Below are positions 33,282 through 43,877 of a stretch of 64,000 nucleotides of DNA, piece by piece. A program made the translations under genes and the position numbers. How positions within the stretch are numbered: the first letter of the stretch is position 1; every line of letters begins with the position of its first letter. Source of the DNA: JAPLUA01 sp964625855 (GTDB taxonomy: Bacteria > Verrucomicrobiota > Verrucomicrobiia > Limisphaerales > UBA8199); the NCBI GenBank assembly GCA_964625855.1, contig CAZVFC010000023.1, forward strand, positions 1 through 64,000, written 5' to 3'. Under the pieces are notes generated by a model. That model ran no database searches. It was not told where the DNA came from and was given only the letters and a program-made list of their open reading frames with translations.

Positions 33282-36200
33282 ATGTATAGCCTGCATGGCC
33301 GTTGTGACCGTAGCCCTCTTAAAACCCGAATCCCGGTGAATACCCATCGTGCATTGATCTTGCTGTTGGCCGTGGTCTGTTGGGGATGCCCCCTGGGCGC
33401 TGGTGCTGCCAGCGGCACTTGGACAAACCGTTACAGCGGCAGTTGGACCAATGCCGCCAATTGGAGCGCCGCCACCATCGCTAGCGGCTCCGGCAGTTCC
33501 GCCAACTTCACGACCGTCAGTCTGCCCGCCGACATCACCGTGACCCTCGACGCGGCGCGCACGATCGGCAATCTCAGCTTCGATGACCAAAGCACCACGA
33601 AGCATAATTGGGCGATCAATGCCGGCAGCGGCGGCACCCTGACCCTGGCCGGGACCACGCCGACCATTACCGTGCTCAGCGCAATCACCACGATCAACGC
33701 GCCAATCGCCGGTACTGCTGGCCTGACCAAATCTGGCGCGAGCAAGCTCGTTCTCGGCGGGGCCAACACCTACACTGGCACCACGACAGTCTCCGGAGGC
33801 ACCCTCGGATTGGGCACCGCGACGTTTTCGTCCACCAGCCCGCTCAACATTTCCGCCTCCGGTGGGGCCGCCGAGTCGTCCGGCACGCTTAATCTGGCGG
33901 TGAACACCTCAGCGACGGCCATTGATGTGTATGGGGCGGGCACCTTGCGCCTCAGCTCCACCACCAACAGCAGCGCCTGGCCAGATCTTTACTTCGGCCC
34001 CAACCACAGCGGTAACAGTTGCTGGAGCGCGCGCCTGGCCGCCAACGTGGACCTTGGCAGCGCCCAACGCTATATCTTCGGCATGACCGGCCATAATGGG
34101 GTCGGCATGTATGGCCTGACCGGCGCCGATTGCCAGTTCGGCGGTTCGATTTCCGGCTCAGGCGGCCTGACCTTTATCGCGCAAAACAACTGGACGGATA
34201 GCGAGCCGATGGAGGTGCCGTTCGCGCTCAATGCGAGCAACAGCTTTACGGGACCCGTCACGATCCAGCGCGGCTCGGTCTATCTCGGCAATGCCAATGC
34301 TTTGACCCGAACTAACGTCCTGACGTTTGCACCGGCGTCCGGCAACAACGCCCGCCTTTTCCTCTATGGCAACAACGCCACCATTTCGGACTTGTCCTCC
34401 ACCGGGGCCGGCAGCGCGCTCATCGCCAACGGCAACCTGAAAAGCGGGGCCAAACTCACGCTCGGCGCCGTCACCCTGACCGTCGTCCAGAACAATGACC
34501 ACACCTTCGCCGGAGTGCTCGCGGATACCTATCGCGAGTATCCCGGCTCGGGCAGTGGCACCACCGGACCATTGAATCTCCTCAAGGCCGGCCCCGCCCG
34601 CCTGCGGCTCACAGGCCTCAGCACCTACTCAGGGACGACCACCGTTTCCGCGGGCATCTTGCAGGCGGACGGATGGTTGAGCGCCAGCAGCGTCACCGTG
34701 CAGAATGGGGCGACCCTGGCCGGCGCGGGCGAACTCGACGGCCCGGTCACAGTCCAGAACGGTGGCAGGCTGGCACCGGGCGCCAGCGGCGTGGGTTTGC
34801 TGACAATCTATAACTCATTGAGCCTGGGAGGCACGGCGGTGATGGAACTCAGCAAGACGGGTGCTGCCCTGTCAAACGACCGGGTGACGGGCATCACCAC
34901 GCTTGGTTATGGCGGCACGCTCCTGGCGACAAACGTCGGCGCGGACTCGCTGGCGGCAACCGACACCTTCACCTTGTTCACCGCCAATAGCTACAGCGGC
35001 GCTTTCACCAACCTGACCCTGCCGCCACTCTCGGCTGGGCTCGTCTGGGACAGCTCGAACCTCTTGGTGAACGGCTCGATCACGGTTGTCCCGGCCTCGG
35101 GCGCGCCCGTGATCGCCGGCCAGCCCCAAGGGATGATAGTTAACGAGGGCAGTCCGGCCCGGTTCAGCGTCGTGGCTGCCGGCGCTCGGCCGCTGGCTTA
35201 CCAATGGCGTCGGAGCGGCACGAATATCCCCGGGGCGACCGCCACCTACCACGCCCTTGCCGCTGCGAGCACCAACGACGCCGGCCTCTACAGCGCGGTC
35301 GTGACCAACCTATATGGCACCACCACCAGCGCCGTGGCCATCCTCACCGTCCTGCCGCCGGGCCAGGCCACCAGCGTCACCAATGGCCTGGTCGTTTATC
35401 TGGACTTCGACAACAACCTTGAGGCCCAGGGCGGCACGACCAACAACGGCTCGCTCTACACCGGCGGGGCGACCTTTGGCCCGCGCTATACGGCGGGGAT
35501 GATCGGATCCGCTGCCACGTTTGCCAACACGCCCACCGCCGGCCAGCCGAACGATTGGGCAATCACACTAGGCAGCCTGGAATGGGTCTATGCGAACAGC
35601 TTCAGCCTCTCGTTCTGGGAGAAGACCGCCGCCAGCGGCGACAGCGCGCTCATGGGCAACAAGAACTGGACCTCGGGCGCCAACGTCGGCTGGGTCATCT
35701 CCAGTCTCGACCCAAAGAACCTCAACTACAATGCCGTCGGCGGCACACGGCGGGACGTAGATCTGAATCCGCCCTTCTCCGATGGCAACTGGCACCTGGT
35801 AACGGTGACGTTCGATCGGACCGCCAACCAGGTGACCAGTTACATGGATGGCCTCTCCGTCACCACCAGCGACATTAGCCCTTCCGGCGCCGCTTCCTTG
35901 AACGCCGGCTTCAACACCCTGGTTGGCAGCAGCGGGAACGGCACCTATTCCGGCACCGCGGACATTGATGACCTGGGGGTCTGGACCCGGGTGCTCACGG
36001 CGCAGGAGGTCGCCGGCATTTACGGCGCCGGCCTCAACAACCAGCCCTTGACCGCCGCCGCGCCGGGCACCGCGCCGGTCGTGACTTCCCAGCCGCTCAA
36101 TATGAACGTGTCCGTGGGGTCGTCGGCCACCTTCACCGTCGCCGCCGCCGGCTCCGGGCCGCTCACCTACCAGTGGCGGTTCAATGGCGTCAACATCACT

Positions 36201-39200
36201 GGCGCAACCTCTGCCTCGCTGGTGCTCTCGTCGGTCAGCGCCGCCAATCAGGGCGTCTATACCGTGCTGGTCCGCGACGGGGGCGGCGCGGCCCTTAGTA
36301 GCGGCGCGGTCCTGACCGTCTATGAGCTGGCCGTCACCGGGCAGTGGGATTTCGAGCGCGGCGATCTTCGAGCGACCGTCGGCTCTGACCTGGAGTATCT
36401 GGCCGACACCGCCACGTTGACCACCTTCCCGGTGCTGAGCCTCAATGGACAGCCCACCCGCGTCATGGCCTTTGGCAGCAATTCCATCCAGCAGGGTTTC
36501 TGCCTGCGCCACGGCGCCAAGGCCAATGGCGGCGGCCATTTTGTCAACCAATACACCTTGCTCATGGACGTGATGTTCCCCGCGGCCAGCAGCGGCCAGG
36601 CGCGGGCCTTGTTCCAAGCCGATCCCTACAACCACGAGGGCAACGACGCCGAGTTTTATGTCGGCAACAGCGGCTCCAGCCCGGACCCCAATGGACTTGG
36701 CGCCGAAGGTCAGTTCAACGGCTCGCTGGCGCCCGACACCTGGTACCGGATCGCCTTCGCGGTGGACCTGGCCGCGCCCTTGGGCCGGCAGCTCTCGAAG
36801 TATGTCAATGGCGCGAAGGTGGCTGACCAGTCGCTATCCGGCGGCGTGGACGGCCGATACGCCCTCGGCCCGACGGCCTTGCTCTTCACCACCGGTCTCA
36901 GCGGCGGCGGATCCACTCAGCCTGGCTTTGTCTCCAGCATCCAATTCATCAACGGTTGGATGCCGCCCGACGCCATCGCGGCTCTCGGCGGGCCCAGCGC
37001 CGGCAAACTCCCGCCCGGCAACGCCGCCATCCGCGTGACGAACATCTACCACAACTCGTCGCTCATCAATCTGGGGTGGACTGGGCCGGCGGGTCTGTTC
37101 CAGGTCCAGACCGCGGCCAGTCTAACCCAGCCAAATTGGCAGGCGGCTAGCAACGTAAACAGCAATCACTCGCTCAGCGTGCCCATGAGCGGGCCAACCG
37201 ACTTTTATCGGGTGAGGCACTTCCCGCCGGAGATGCAAGTGGGCCAACTTCCTAACGGTGAGCAATCGTTGCCGAGCAAACAGATTCTTCGCGCGCCGGG
37301 CCGGCAACTCCAGTTCGGCGGCCGCCCGGTGGACCTTGCCCTTTCGCCCGACGGTAAGACTGCCTACATCAAGAACATGAGCAACCTGTTGGTGGTGAAT
37401 GCCGTTTCCTGGTCACTGCTTCAGACCCTAAGCTACCCCGCCAGCGGCGCCTCGATGCACGGTATCGCCGTCAGCCCGAACGGATCGCATGTCTATGTCA
37501 CCGGCTCAGGCAACGAGTTGTATGACTGGATTGTCGGCACCAACGGCACGGTGGGTTTCTCCCGGACCATTTCGCTGGGCAGCAGCTCCGACCCATGTGG
37601 AGTGGCGGTCTCTGCGGACGGCAGCAGGGCTTATGTATGCCTCTCGAAAGCCAACAAATTGGCTGTGGTTGACCTGTCCACCGGCACCCTCAGCCGCCAG
37701 ATCAGCGTCGGCATCGCCCCATGGGATGTGGTGCTGTCGCCGGACGAGAACACGGCCTACGTCTCCGATTGGGGCGGCCGATTGCCGGTGGGCGGCGACC
37801 TCACAGCCACTTCCGCCGGGACACAGGTAGTGGTTGACAGTCGCGGGGTGGCCGCCAGCGGCGCGGTGTCGTTCGCGAACCTTAGTACGGGTGTCGAGCT
37901 TGCCCAGGTGCCGACCGGCTTGCATCCCTCGGCCCTGGCCCTGAGCCAGGATGGCAGTACTCTTTATGTCGCCAACGCGAATTCGGACACAGTGACGGTT
38001 GTTGACACTCAGACCAGAGCCGTGAAGGAAACCATCCTGGTGCGACCCGATCCGACCTTCCCGTACGGCAGTGCCAGCGACGGTCTGGCCCTCAGTCCGG
38101 ACGGGAAGACGCTGTTCGTGGCCAGCCCCGGCAACAACGCCGTTGCCGTGGTCGAGTTGCCCAATGGCCAGCACACCAACAGCGTCGTGCAGGGCTTCAT
38201 TCCCACGGATTGGTATCCTGGCGCGGTAGTGGCAGACAGCAACTCGCTTTACGTGGTCAATGTCAAGGGACTCGGCAGCCGAGCTGGCCAGCCGGCCGTT
38301 ACCTCCTGGCAAATCTATGCGTTCCTGGGCACGGCGAACAAGATCCCCATACCTGACCCGGACTCCTTGAGCAAGCTGACCGCGCAAGTTTGCGAGGACG
38401 GGCGTGTGCGGCAAATCAAGGAAACTCAACAAGCGCCGTTGGCGGGCCAAGCGCCCGTGCCGGTGCCCTCGCGTGTCGGCGAGCCTTCAGTGTTTCAGCA
38501 TGTCCTTTACATCATTAAAGAGAACAAGACCTACGACCAGGTATTTGGCGACCTGTCGCAGGCAAACAGCGAGCCCAGCCTCTGCATCTACCCCCGCTTT
38601 GTCTCCCCGAACCATCACGCCCTGGCAGAGCAATACGTCCTCCTGGACAACTTCTACTGCAACGGCGTCAACTCCGCCGACGGCCACTCGTGGAGCACCG
38701 AAGGCAACAATACCGACCACCTCGAGAAGTCCTTTGGTGGCTTCACTCGCAGCTACACCTTCGGCGACGATCCGCTCACTTATTCCTCCACCGGCTTCAT
38801 CTGGAACAACGTCCTCGAGCACGGGTTGACTTTCCGAAACTACGGCGAGTTCGACTATGCCTCGCCCGTGCCCGCCAACGCCACCTGGCTCCAAATCTAC
38901 ACCGACTTCACTAACGGCACCCATGCCATTCATTACGCTCAGAACATTGGCGTCGCTGCTCTGCGTCCTTACAGCTCGACCAACGTCCCGGGCTGGAACC
39001 TGGGCATTCCCGACCAGGTTCGCGCCTACGGCTTCATCAAGGAGCTGAACGCCGCCCAGACCAACGGCACCTGGGAGACTTTCCACATCCTCTACCTTCC
39101 CAACGACCATACCGGCGGGCCGCCCACGCCCCAGGCCCAGGTTGCCGACAACGACCTCGCCCTCGGCCTGGTCGTTGAGGCCGTCACCAAGAGCATTTTT

Positions 39201-39716
39201 GGCAGCAATACGGTCATCTTCGTCATCGAGGATGATCCCCAGAGCGGTTACGACCATGTGGATGCCCACCGCTCCCTCTGCCTGGTCATCAGCCCCTACA
39301 CCAAACGCGGAGAGGTCATCGGCACTTTCTACAATCAGGCCGGCGTCCTCCATACTATGGAACGAATCATGGGCCTTCCCCCGATGAACCAGCAGGATGC
39401 CATGGCCCCGCTGATGTTTGATTGCTTCACCAACGCTCCCAACTTCACCCCATACACCAGCCTGCCAAGCAATGTGGATCTGGCTTCAGGCACGGGTGGC
39501 ACCGGCGCCCTGTCGCCCACCCAACGTTACTGGGCGAAGCAGAAGGAGAAGATGGATTTCAGCAAGCCCGACCTAATCAACGAAGACACCTTCAATCGCT
39601 ACATCTGGCATTCGATCAAAGGCGACGCTCCCTACCCCTCCGAATTCGTGGGCGCCCACGGCAAAGGCCTCAAAAGGCTTGGCCTCGTCCTCGGTGAGAG
39701 CGAAGAGGATGATTGA
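33282..39716 (+). CDS. Giant mosaic surface protein ending in a YncE-like propeller and phosphoesterase
   Basis: A 2144-residue exported protein. From the N-terminus it has a signal peptide (LILLLAVVCWGCPLGAGA; an internal GTG at 33336 would give a tidier signal). Autotransporter-associated beta-strand (PATR) repeats follow to about residue 600 (GLTKSGASKLVLGGANTYTG). An Ig-like domain comes next (about 610-690), then a LamG domain (about 698-905), and a second Ig-like domain (about 930-1010). The LamG-like domain shared with two other proteins here is at about 1015-1235, then a YVTN-type propeller (about 1345-1680, DLALSPDGKTAYI). The C-terminal domain (about 1738-2040) has VLYIIKENKTYDQVFGDL and DGHSWSTEGNNTDH, typical of the phosphoesterase (PF04185) family. 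It is probably cell-surface bound; the phosphoesterase target is unknown. Confidence 0.8.
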   Translation: MYSLHGRCDRSPLKTRIPVNTHRALILLLAVVCWGCPLGAGAASGTWTNRYSGSWTNAANWSAATIASGSGSSANFTTVSLPADITVTLDAARTIGNLSFDDQSTTKHNWAINAGSGGTLTLAGTTPTITVLSAITTINAPIAGTAGLTKSGASKLVLGGANTYTGTTTVSGGTLGLGTATFSSTSPLNISASGGAAESSGTLNLAVNTSATAIDVYGAGTLRLSSTTNSSAWPDLYFGPNHSGNSCWSARLAANVDLGSAQRYIFGMTGHNGVGMYGLTGADCQFGGSISGSGGLTFIAQNNWTDSEPMEVPFALNASNSFTGPVTIQRGSVYLGNANALTRTNVLTFAPASGNNARLFLYGNNATISDLSSTGAGSALIANGNLKSGAKLTLGAVTLTVVQNNDHTFAGVLADTYREYPGSGSGTTGPLNLLKAGPARLRLTGLSTYSGTTTVSAGILQADGWLSASSVTVQNGATLAGAGELDGPVTVQNGGRLAPGASGVGLLTIYNSLSLGGTAVMELSKTGAALSNDRVTGITTLGYGGTLLATNVGADSLAATDTFTLFTANSYSGAFTNLTLPPLSAGLVWDSSNLLVNGSITVVPASGAPVIAGQPQGMIVNEGSPARFSVVAAGARPLAYQWRRSGTNIPGATATYHALAAASTNDAGLYSAVVTNLYGTTTSAVAILTVLPPGQATSVTNGLVVYLDFDNNLEAQGGTTNNGSLYTGGATFGPRYTAGMIGSAATFANTPTAGQPNDWAITLGSLEWVYANSFSLSFWEKTAASGDSALMGNKNWTSGANVGWVISSLDPKNLNYNAVGGTRRDVDLNPPFSDGNWHLVTVTFDRTANQVTSYMDGLSVTTSDISPSGAASLNAGFNTLVGSSGNGTYSGTADIDDLGVWTRVLTAQEVAGIYGAGLNNQPLTAAAPGTAPVVTSQPLNMNVSVGSSATFTVAAAGSGPLTYQWRFNGVNITGATSASLVLSSVSAANQGVYTVLVRDGGGAALSSGAVLTVYELAVTGQWDFERGDLRATVGSDLEYLADTATLTTFPVLSLNGQPTRVMAFGSNSIQQGFCLRHGAKANGGGHFVNQYTLLMDVMFPAASSGQARALFQADPYNHEGNDAEFYVGNSGSSPDPNGLGAEGQFNGSLAPDTWYRIAFAVDLAAPLGRQLSKYVNGAKVADQSLSGGVDGRYALGPTALLFTTGLSGGGSTQPGFVSSIQFINGWMPPDAIAALGGPSAGKLPPGNAAIRVTNIYHNSSLINLGWTGPAGLFQVQTAASLTQPNWQAASNVNSNHSLSVPMSGPTDFYRVRHFPPEMQVGQLPNGEQSLPSKQILRAPGRQLQFGGRPVDLALSPDGKTAYIKNMSNLLVVNAVSWSLLQTLSYPASGASMHGIAVSPNGSHVYVTGSGNELYDWIVGTNGTVGFSRTISLGSSSDPCGVAVSADGSRAYVCLSKANKLAVVDLSTGTLSRQISVGIAPWDVVLSPDENTAYVSDWGGRLPVGGDLTATSAGTQVVVDSRGVAASGAVSFANLSTGVELAQVPTGLHPSALALSQDGSTLYVANANSDTVTVVDTQTRAVKETILVRPDPTFPYGSASDGLALSPDGKTLFVASPGNNAVAVVELPNGQHTNSVVQGFIPTDWYPGAVVADSNSLYVVNVKGLGSRAGQPAVTSWQIYAFLGTANKIPIPDPDSLSKLTAQVCEDGRVRQIKETQQAPLAGQAPVPVPSRVGEPSVFQHVLYIIKENKTYDQVFGDLSQANSEPSLCIYPRFVSPNHHALAEQYVLLDNFYCNGVNSADGHSWSTEGNNTDHLEKSFGGFTRSYTFGDDPLTYSSTGFIWNNVLEHGLTFRNYGEFDYASPVPANATWLQIYTDFTNGTHAIHYAQNIGVAALRPYSSTNVPGWNLGIPDQVRAYGFIKELNAAQTNGTWETFHILYLPNDHTGGPPTPQAQVADNDLALGLVVEAVTKSIFGSNTVIFVIEDDPQSGYDHVDAHRSLCLVISPYTKRGEVIGTFYNQAGVLHTMERIMGLPPMNQQDAMAPLMFDCFTNAPNFTPYTSLPSNVDLASGTGGTGALSPTQRYWAKQKEKMDFSKPDLINEDTFNRYIWHSIKGDAPYPSEFVGAHGKGLKRLGLVLGESEEDD

Positions 39717-39860
39717 GCTTCCGGGAAGTTGGCGTGCTTGTCTATCCCCCCAAGCCCCAACTGGCCCAAATCCGCGCCCGCAAATTCTAACATTCTGCGC
39801 ATTTTTTGCTTGCTTCACAGACTGGAATATGAGAAGAGGGGGTAACAACTACGAACCTTT

Positions 39861-40730
39861 ATGACTACGACGCGATCTTTCATCGGCACTTTCGCTAGTG
39901 TTGCCCTTTCGCTGGCCACCGTCGCCGCCGCGCACGCCACTACTTACGAGTGGGGCTTCACCGCCGGCAACCTCAACGCTGACTTGGGTCCTGGCACAAT
40001 GACCTACGCCGGTGCAACGGCTGGCTATACCACCTTTGGCACCACCGACGGCTCGACCGTCCCCCACATCGCCGGATCCCCGGCCTCCTACATGAGGTTC
40101 CCTCAATGGCCGACCTCGGCCGCCAATGATCCCACCCTCGGCTATCTGCTCAACTTTGCCGGCAGCGGACCCAATGGCGGCGGCAGCTACATCAACCGAT
40201 ACACTTACATTCTGGACGTCTTGGTTCCCGGTCCGCTCGATTGGACGCCGTTCTTCAATACCGACCCTGATAACAGCAGCGGCAACGACGCCGATTGGTA
40301 CCTCGCCTCTGACAGTTCGCTGGGAATAGGTGCCCTCGGCTATAGTAGCGCAGGCGTGGTTCTGCCTGACACATGGTATCGGATCGGGTTCACCGCCGAC
40401 CTCGGCGCGGGCGACGTGCGCTATTATGTCAATGGCACTCGGGTTTTCACCCGTACTGGCGCCACCTTGCTGGACGGGCGATTCGCCCTTTACAGCAATG
40501 CCGACGCAGGCCCGGACCTCCTCCTCGCCAACGAGAACGACACCAGCGGCAACTATACGCGCCCCCAAATCTATTCAGCGGTTGCTTTTTTGGACCAGAC
40601 GCTGTCGGATGCTGATTTCGCTGCCCTCGGCGGGCCTAACGCCACCGGCATCTACGTAGTGCCAGAACCGGCCACGTTGGCCCTCCTCGGCTTGGGAGGC
40701 CTTGTCTTCCTGTTGCGCCGCCGCTCGTAG
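39861..40730 (+). CDS. PEP-CTERM sorted LamG-like protein
   Basis: A 289-residue protein. The N-terminal signal peptide is visible at SVALSLATVAAAHA. The middle (about 25-260) is one LamG-like domain: YEWGFTAGNLNADLGPGTM, GGGSYINRYTYILDVLVPG, NDADWYLASDS, WYRIGFTADL. The C-terminus has the PEP-CTERM sorting signal VVPEPATLALLGLGGLVFLL followed by RRRS. In known systems the signal is recognised by exosortase, which is not in this window. The protein is therefore sent to the cell surface or extracellular matrix. The LamG-like domain is homologous to those in the 985-residue and 2144-residue proteins. Confidence 0.85.
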   Translation: MTTTRSFIGTFASVALSLATVAAAHATTYEWGFTAGNLNADLGPGTMTYAGATAGYTTFGTTDGSTVPHIAGSPASYMRFPQWPTSAANDPTLGYLLNFAGSGPNGGGSYINRYTYILDVLVPGPLDWTPFFNTDPDNSSGNDADWYLASDSSLGIGALGYSSAGVVLPDTWYRIGFTADLGAGDVRYYVNGTRVFTRTGATLLDGRFALYSNADAGPDLLLANENDTSGNYTRPQIYSAVAFLDQTLSDADFAALGGPNATGIYVVPEPATLALLGLGGLVFLLRRRS

Positions 40731-40956
40731 CGCAGACATCTCCATCAACTGTAGGGGACTTCCAGGTTCGCCGGGCGTAGGTGTTGGGAAGAACCCGCCG
40801 CAGCCATGGCTGTGCCGGATTCTCCTGTTGGGGCAGAGGCGGCGGCACCTCGGGAGGTTCCGCACACTTGCTTGGAGGCCGCTTGGACATCCCCCAGTTA
40901 GAGCCAGCTCCGGGCTGGGTGTCAGACAAATGAGAGCCTCGAGTATGCCGCCGTGT

Positions 40957-43830
40957 CTATTCGTGGCTCTGCAACACGACTCCGACCTGCGGAAGCGCCA
41001 CGCTGAATTGCACCTTCTCGCCTTCGGCGCCGAAATAACCACCCCAACCGATGCGGATGTCGCCCACCTTCCTTAAGTCCAGGATTCCGTCAGCGTCCTG
41101 TGACCAGCCCGCAAGCTTAAAGCGGTTCAACGCAACCAGGGTATCTTCCCGGCCCGGCGAGGCTAAGGAACGGCCCGTTTCGGCAATGAAGTCGCCGCCG
41201 CCCTCTTCATGGAGAATGACCAGGAGTTGGTTCGGTGTCGTTTGACCCTCTGGTATCCGGGTTTCTATGGCGAGGCAGTCGGCATCGCTCAGGTCCAGCG
41301 CCTCCGGGTAGCGGAATTGGGTAAAAAGATGTGTGTCCACCTTGGCCTTGGTCAGAACGGCCACAGCTTGCCAAGCGGGAGAACCAGCGCGGGCATGGGC
41401 GGTGCCCGTGGTGAGTTCCGCGCGGACGAATTCGCCATGGGTCACGGTCGGCTCTGTTTCGGGCAGTGTGCGCAAGGAGAGGCTTGGCAACACCCCTCGG
41501 TCGAGGGCGCGGCGTTGAGGCGGTTTCGCGGTGGTGAAACGGAAGAAGGCCGCGCCGTAGGGTTCAAGAGTCAGACGGGTAGCACTGGCAGCCAGGCTTC
41601 CTTCCATGCCGCCGGTGGCCGGATTCCAGCGTTCGCCAGTCCCGGTCGCCCGAAACTCAACCTGGCCGGCCCAAGGTTTGTCGCTATCATTGATGATGAA
41701 ATAGACCTCGCGATTCTCGACCCGGCGGTGCGTGACCCGTAGCGGTGATCTTGCCTCCCGGACTTTTACATCCTGCTGCATCAAACCGTCCAGGACCCGT
41801 GGCAGCAGGGCCTCCAGACCGGCAGGGAGGAAGATGCCCGCACCGCCCTTGGCGTTCGCACACGAGTGCGGCTCCTGCGCAGCCGATGCGCCCACCGGGC
41901 TTTCACCGAAGATCTCCTTTGCCAGGGCCTGGACCCGTGCGGAGGGGAATTCGGCCTCGCTGTTCGCCGGCAGAGCGCCCAGAGCAATCACCAGCCCTCC
42001 CTGACGGACGAACCGAGCGAGGTTTTCCCACGCCGCAATCGGCAACGTGTCGGCGCCGGGCAGGATGACGGCGCGCCAGCAGAGCTTGCCATGAACCAGG
42101 ACGCCGGATTTCACTTTCGCTTCTGTGAGCGCGCGGCTGTCCACGAAAGTAAAGTCGCGCTGGGAGCTGAAGAGGCTTTCGGTCGCGGCGCGGTAGAGGC
42201 TTTCGATCCGCGCAGCCGCAGTGGCTTCCTGTGTCCAATGGCGCGAAGGGATGAACCGGGTCCAGAGGCTTTCCGCGGGATAGAGCACTGCGATATCCGC
42301 CACCTGGTGTCCGCCACGCAGCGCCGTGCAGCACCGGCCCACCCACTCGTTGAGGCGGCGCAGTTGCTCGTCCGACAAATCCTGGAAGCTGTAATAGCTG
42401 GTCATGCAGTTGACGCCCGCGACGATCTGGCGATTGCAGGTGCCACGAATTTCCGTCTCCGTTACGGTGCGCTTGGGCCGGGAGTCACCGGCGGGCCGGT
42501 AGCGCTGGCTGTGGTCGGAGGTTTCACTCATCACCAGGGGCCGGCCTTCCAGTTCGGCGGCGCTGCTCAGAAGTCGCGCGCTGAACCACGGCACTTCCGG
42601 CGGCAGGCTGCTCAAGCAATCAATACTCGGGGCGTCGAGCCGGCGAATGCAGCGGAAGAAATCTCCGTAGAGCGGCACATGTCCGACAATGCTCTCCTCC
42701 AGCAAGAGATGCCCCCCCGACGGAACGCGAAGCCGGCGGCAGCGGGCTTGAATCTGGCCGAAGAAGTTCTCCGAAACCAGCTCGCCAACCGTCTGCCAGA
42801 AATCGTAGCGGATTCTCGTGCCAGCGGAGCCCGCATCCGCAACCAGGGCCGGCAGGTTTGACGCATCCAGCGCATAACCGCGGCGCTGCCGGAATTCGCG
42901 CGGCAGATTCTCGGCCCACGGCAGCGGACGATACGGCATCGGTTTCAGGAAAAGACTCATCAACGACGGCTCGTCGGTGAAGGTGGCCATGAAGAACTTG
43001 CCCAGGTCGTCGCCGAGTTGTTTGGCATACCCGCCGTAGGTCACCTCAACGAAACGTGCCGTCGGTTCCGGCATTAGCAGATTGACGTAGGGAATCTTGG
43101 CATGGAGATTCCCGTCGGCGTGGGTGCCTTCGTAGAGGCGGTCTTCGGTGAGCGCTAGCACCCGCCATCGGCCGATTGGCGCTTCCCAGTCCAGACTGGC
43201 GCCGTGGACTCGCCCCTCGAGGTCCACCTTCTTCGTCAGGTCAATCTGGCCGGCACGCACAGGAAAGGCCCCGGCCAGCACGAGTTTCCCCGGTGGAAGC
43301 TCCAGCGCCACGTGACCTCCCTGTGATTCCGCGCTGGCTACCAGCAGGCCGCGCGCTTCCCACTCCGGATGATCGCGCAGTGTAAGGCCGCCAGCGTTGC
43401 CAGAGGGGTAGCCACGCTCGTCGTAAAGCCAGAGTGCGAACCCGGCTTGCTTGGCCGCCTGCACGGCACGCTTGAAAGCAAGCCACTTGGTTTCGCTTTC
43501 GAGGTAATTGTCGAAGGAGACATTGCACACCACGCCGCCAAAGCCCTGCGTGGACATTCGGCTGATAATCAGGTCCTGGGCATCGGGTTGGTCGGGCCAG
43601 TTGTGAATGATCCTCAAGATGCGGGCATCGGCCGGTGGTTGGGCGAAACGCTCTTCCCATCTGACAGCAGCCGCTTCGCCAGAAAAAGCAATGCTCCAAA
43701 TGCTGTGAATCAAGACAAGACAGGCGGAGCAACTCAGATGTTTCACGGCAGCAGTAGTAACGGCACAATGCGGCTTTGACAAAGCAGAATTCGTCTCCAC
43801 TTCCTCATTCCAGGTCATGCCGACATTCAT
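40957..43830 (-). CDS. Large GH106-like glycosyl hydrolase
   Basis: A 957-residue protein with a hydrophobic N-terminus (CLVLIHSIWSIAFSGEAAA, about 36-55) that acts as signal peptide. The TIM-barrel part contains FGGVVCNVSFDNYLES and FALWLYDERGYPSGNAGGLT, a motif typical of GH106 alpha-L-rhamnosidases and related large hydrolases. It also has FFMATFTDEPSLMSLFLKPM, where the Glu in TDEP is a catalytic candidate. C-terminal beta domains follow (PAGLEALLPRVLDGL, then the NREVYFIINDSDKPWAGQVEF block). Rhamnose-containing polysaccharide breakdown is the likeliest role. The start is 47 bases from the divergent P1 peptidase gene. Confidence 0.65.
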   Translation of the reverse strand: MNVGMTWNEEVETNSALSKPHCAVTTAAVKHLSCSACLVLIHSIWSIAFSGEAAAVRWEERFAQPPADARILRIIHNWPDQPDAQDLIISRMSTQGFGGVVCNVSFDNYLESETKWLAFKRAVQAAKQAGFALWLYDERGYPSGNAGGLTLRDHPEWEARGLLVASAESQGGHVALELPPGKLVLAGAFPVRAGQIDLTKKVDLEGRVHGASLDWEAPIGRWRVLALTEDRLYEGTHADGNLHAKIPYVNLLMPEPTARFVEVTYGGYAKQLGDDLGKFFMATFTDEPSLMSLFLKPMPYRPLPWAENLPREFRQRRGYALDASNLPALVADAGSAGTRIRYDFWQTVGELVSENFFGQIQARCRRLRVPSGGHLLLEESIVGHVPLYGDFFRCIRRLDAPSIDCLSSLPPEVPWFSARLLSSAAELEGRPLVMSETSDHSQRYRPAGDSRPKRTVTETEIRGTCNRQIVAGVNCMTSYYSFQDLSDEQLRRLNEWVGRCCTALRGGHQVADIAVLYPAESLWTRFIPSRHWTQEATAAARIESLYRAATESLFSSQRDFTFVDSRALTEAKVKSGVLVHGKLCWRAVILPGADTLPIAAWENLARFVRQGGLVIALGALPANSEAEFPSARVQALAKEIFGESPVGASAAQEPHSCANAKGGAGIFLPAGLEALLPRVLDGLMQQDVKVREARSPLRVTHRRVENREVYFIINDSDKPWAGQVEFRATGTGERWNPATGGMEGSLAASATRLTLEPYGAAFFRFTTAKPPQRRALDRGVLPSLSLRTLPETEPTVTHGEFVRAELTTGTAHARAGSPAWQAVAVLTKAKVDTHLFTQFRYPEALDLSDADCLAIETRIPEGQTTPNQLLVILHEEGGGDFIAETGRSLASPGREDTLVALNRFKLAGWSQDADGILDLRKVGDIRIGWGGYFGAEGEKVQFSVALPQVGVVLQSHE

Positions 43831-43877
43831 CTAGACGCAGTTTTCCACTTGTGCCGGTCAGGCGCGAGGATTAGAAG

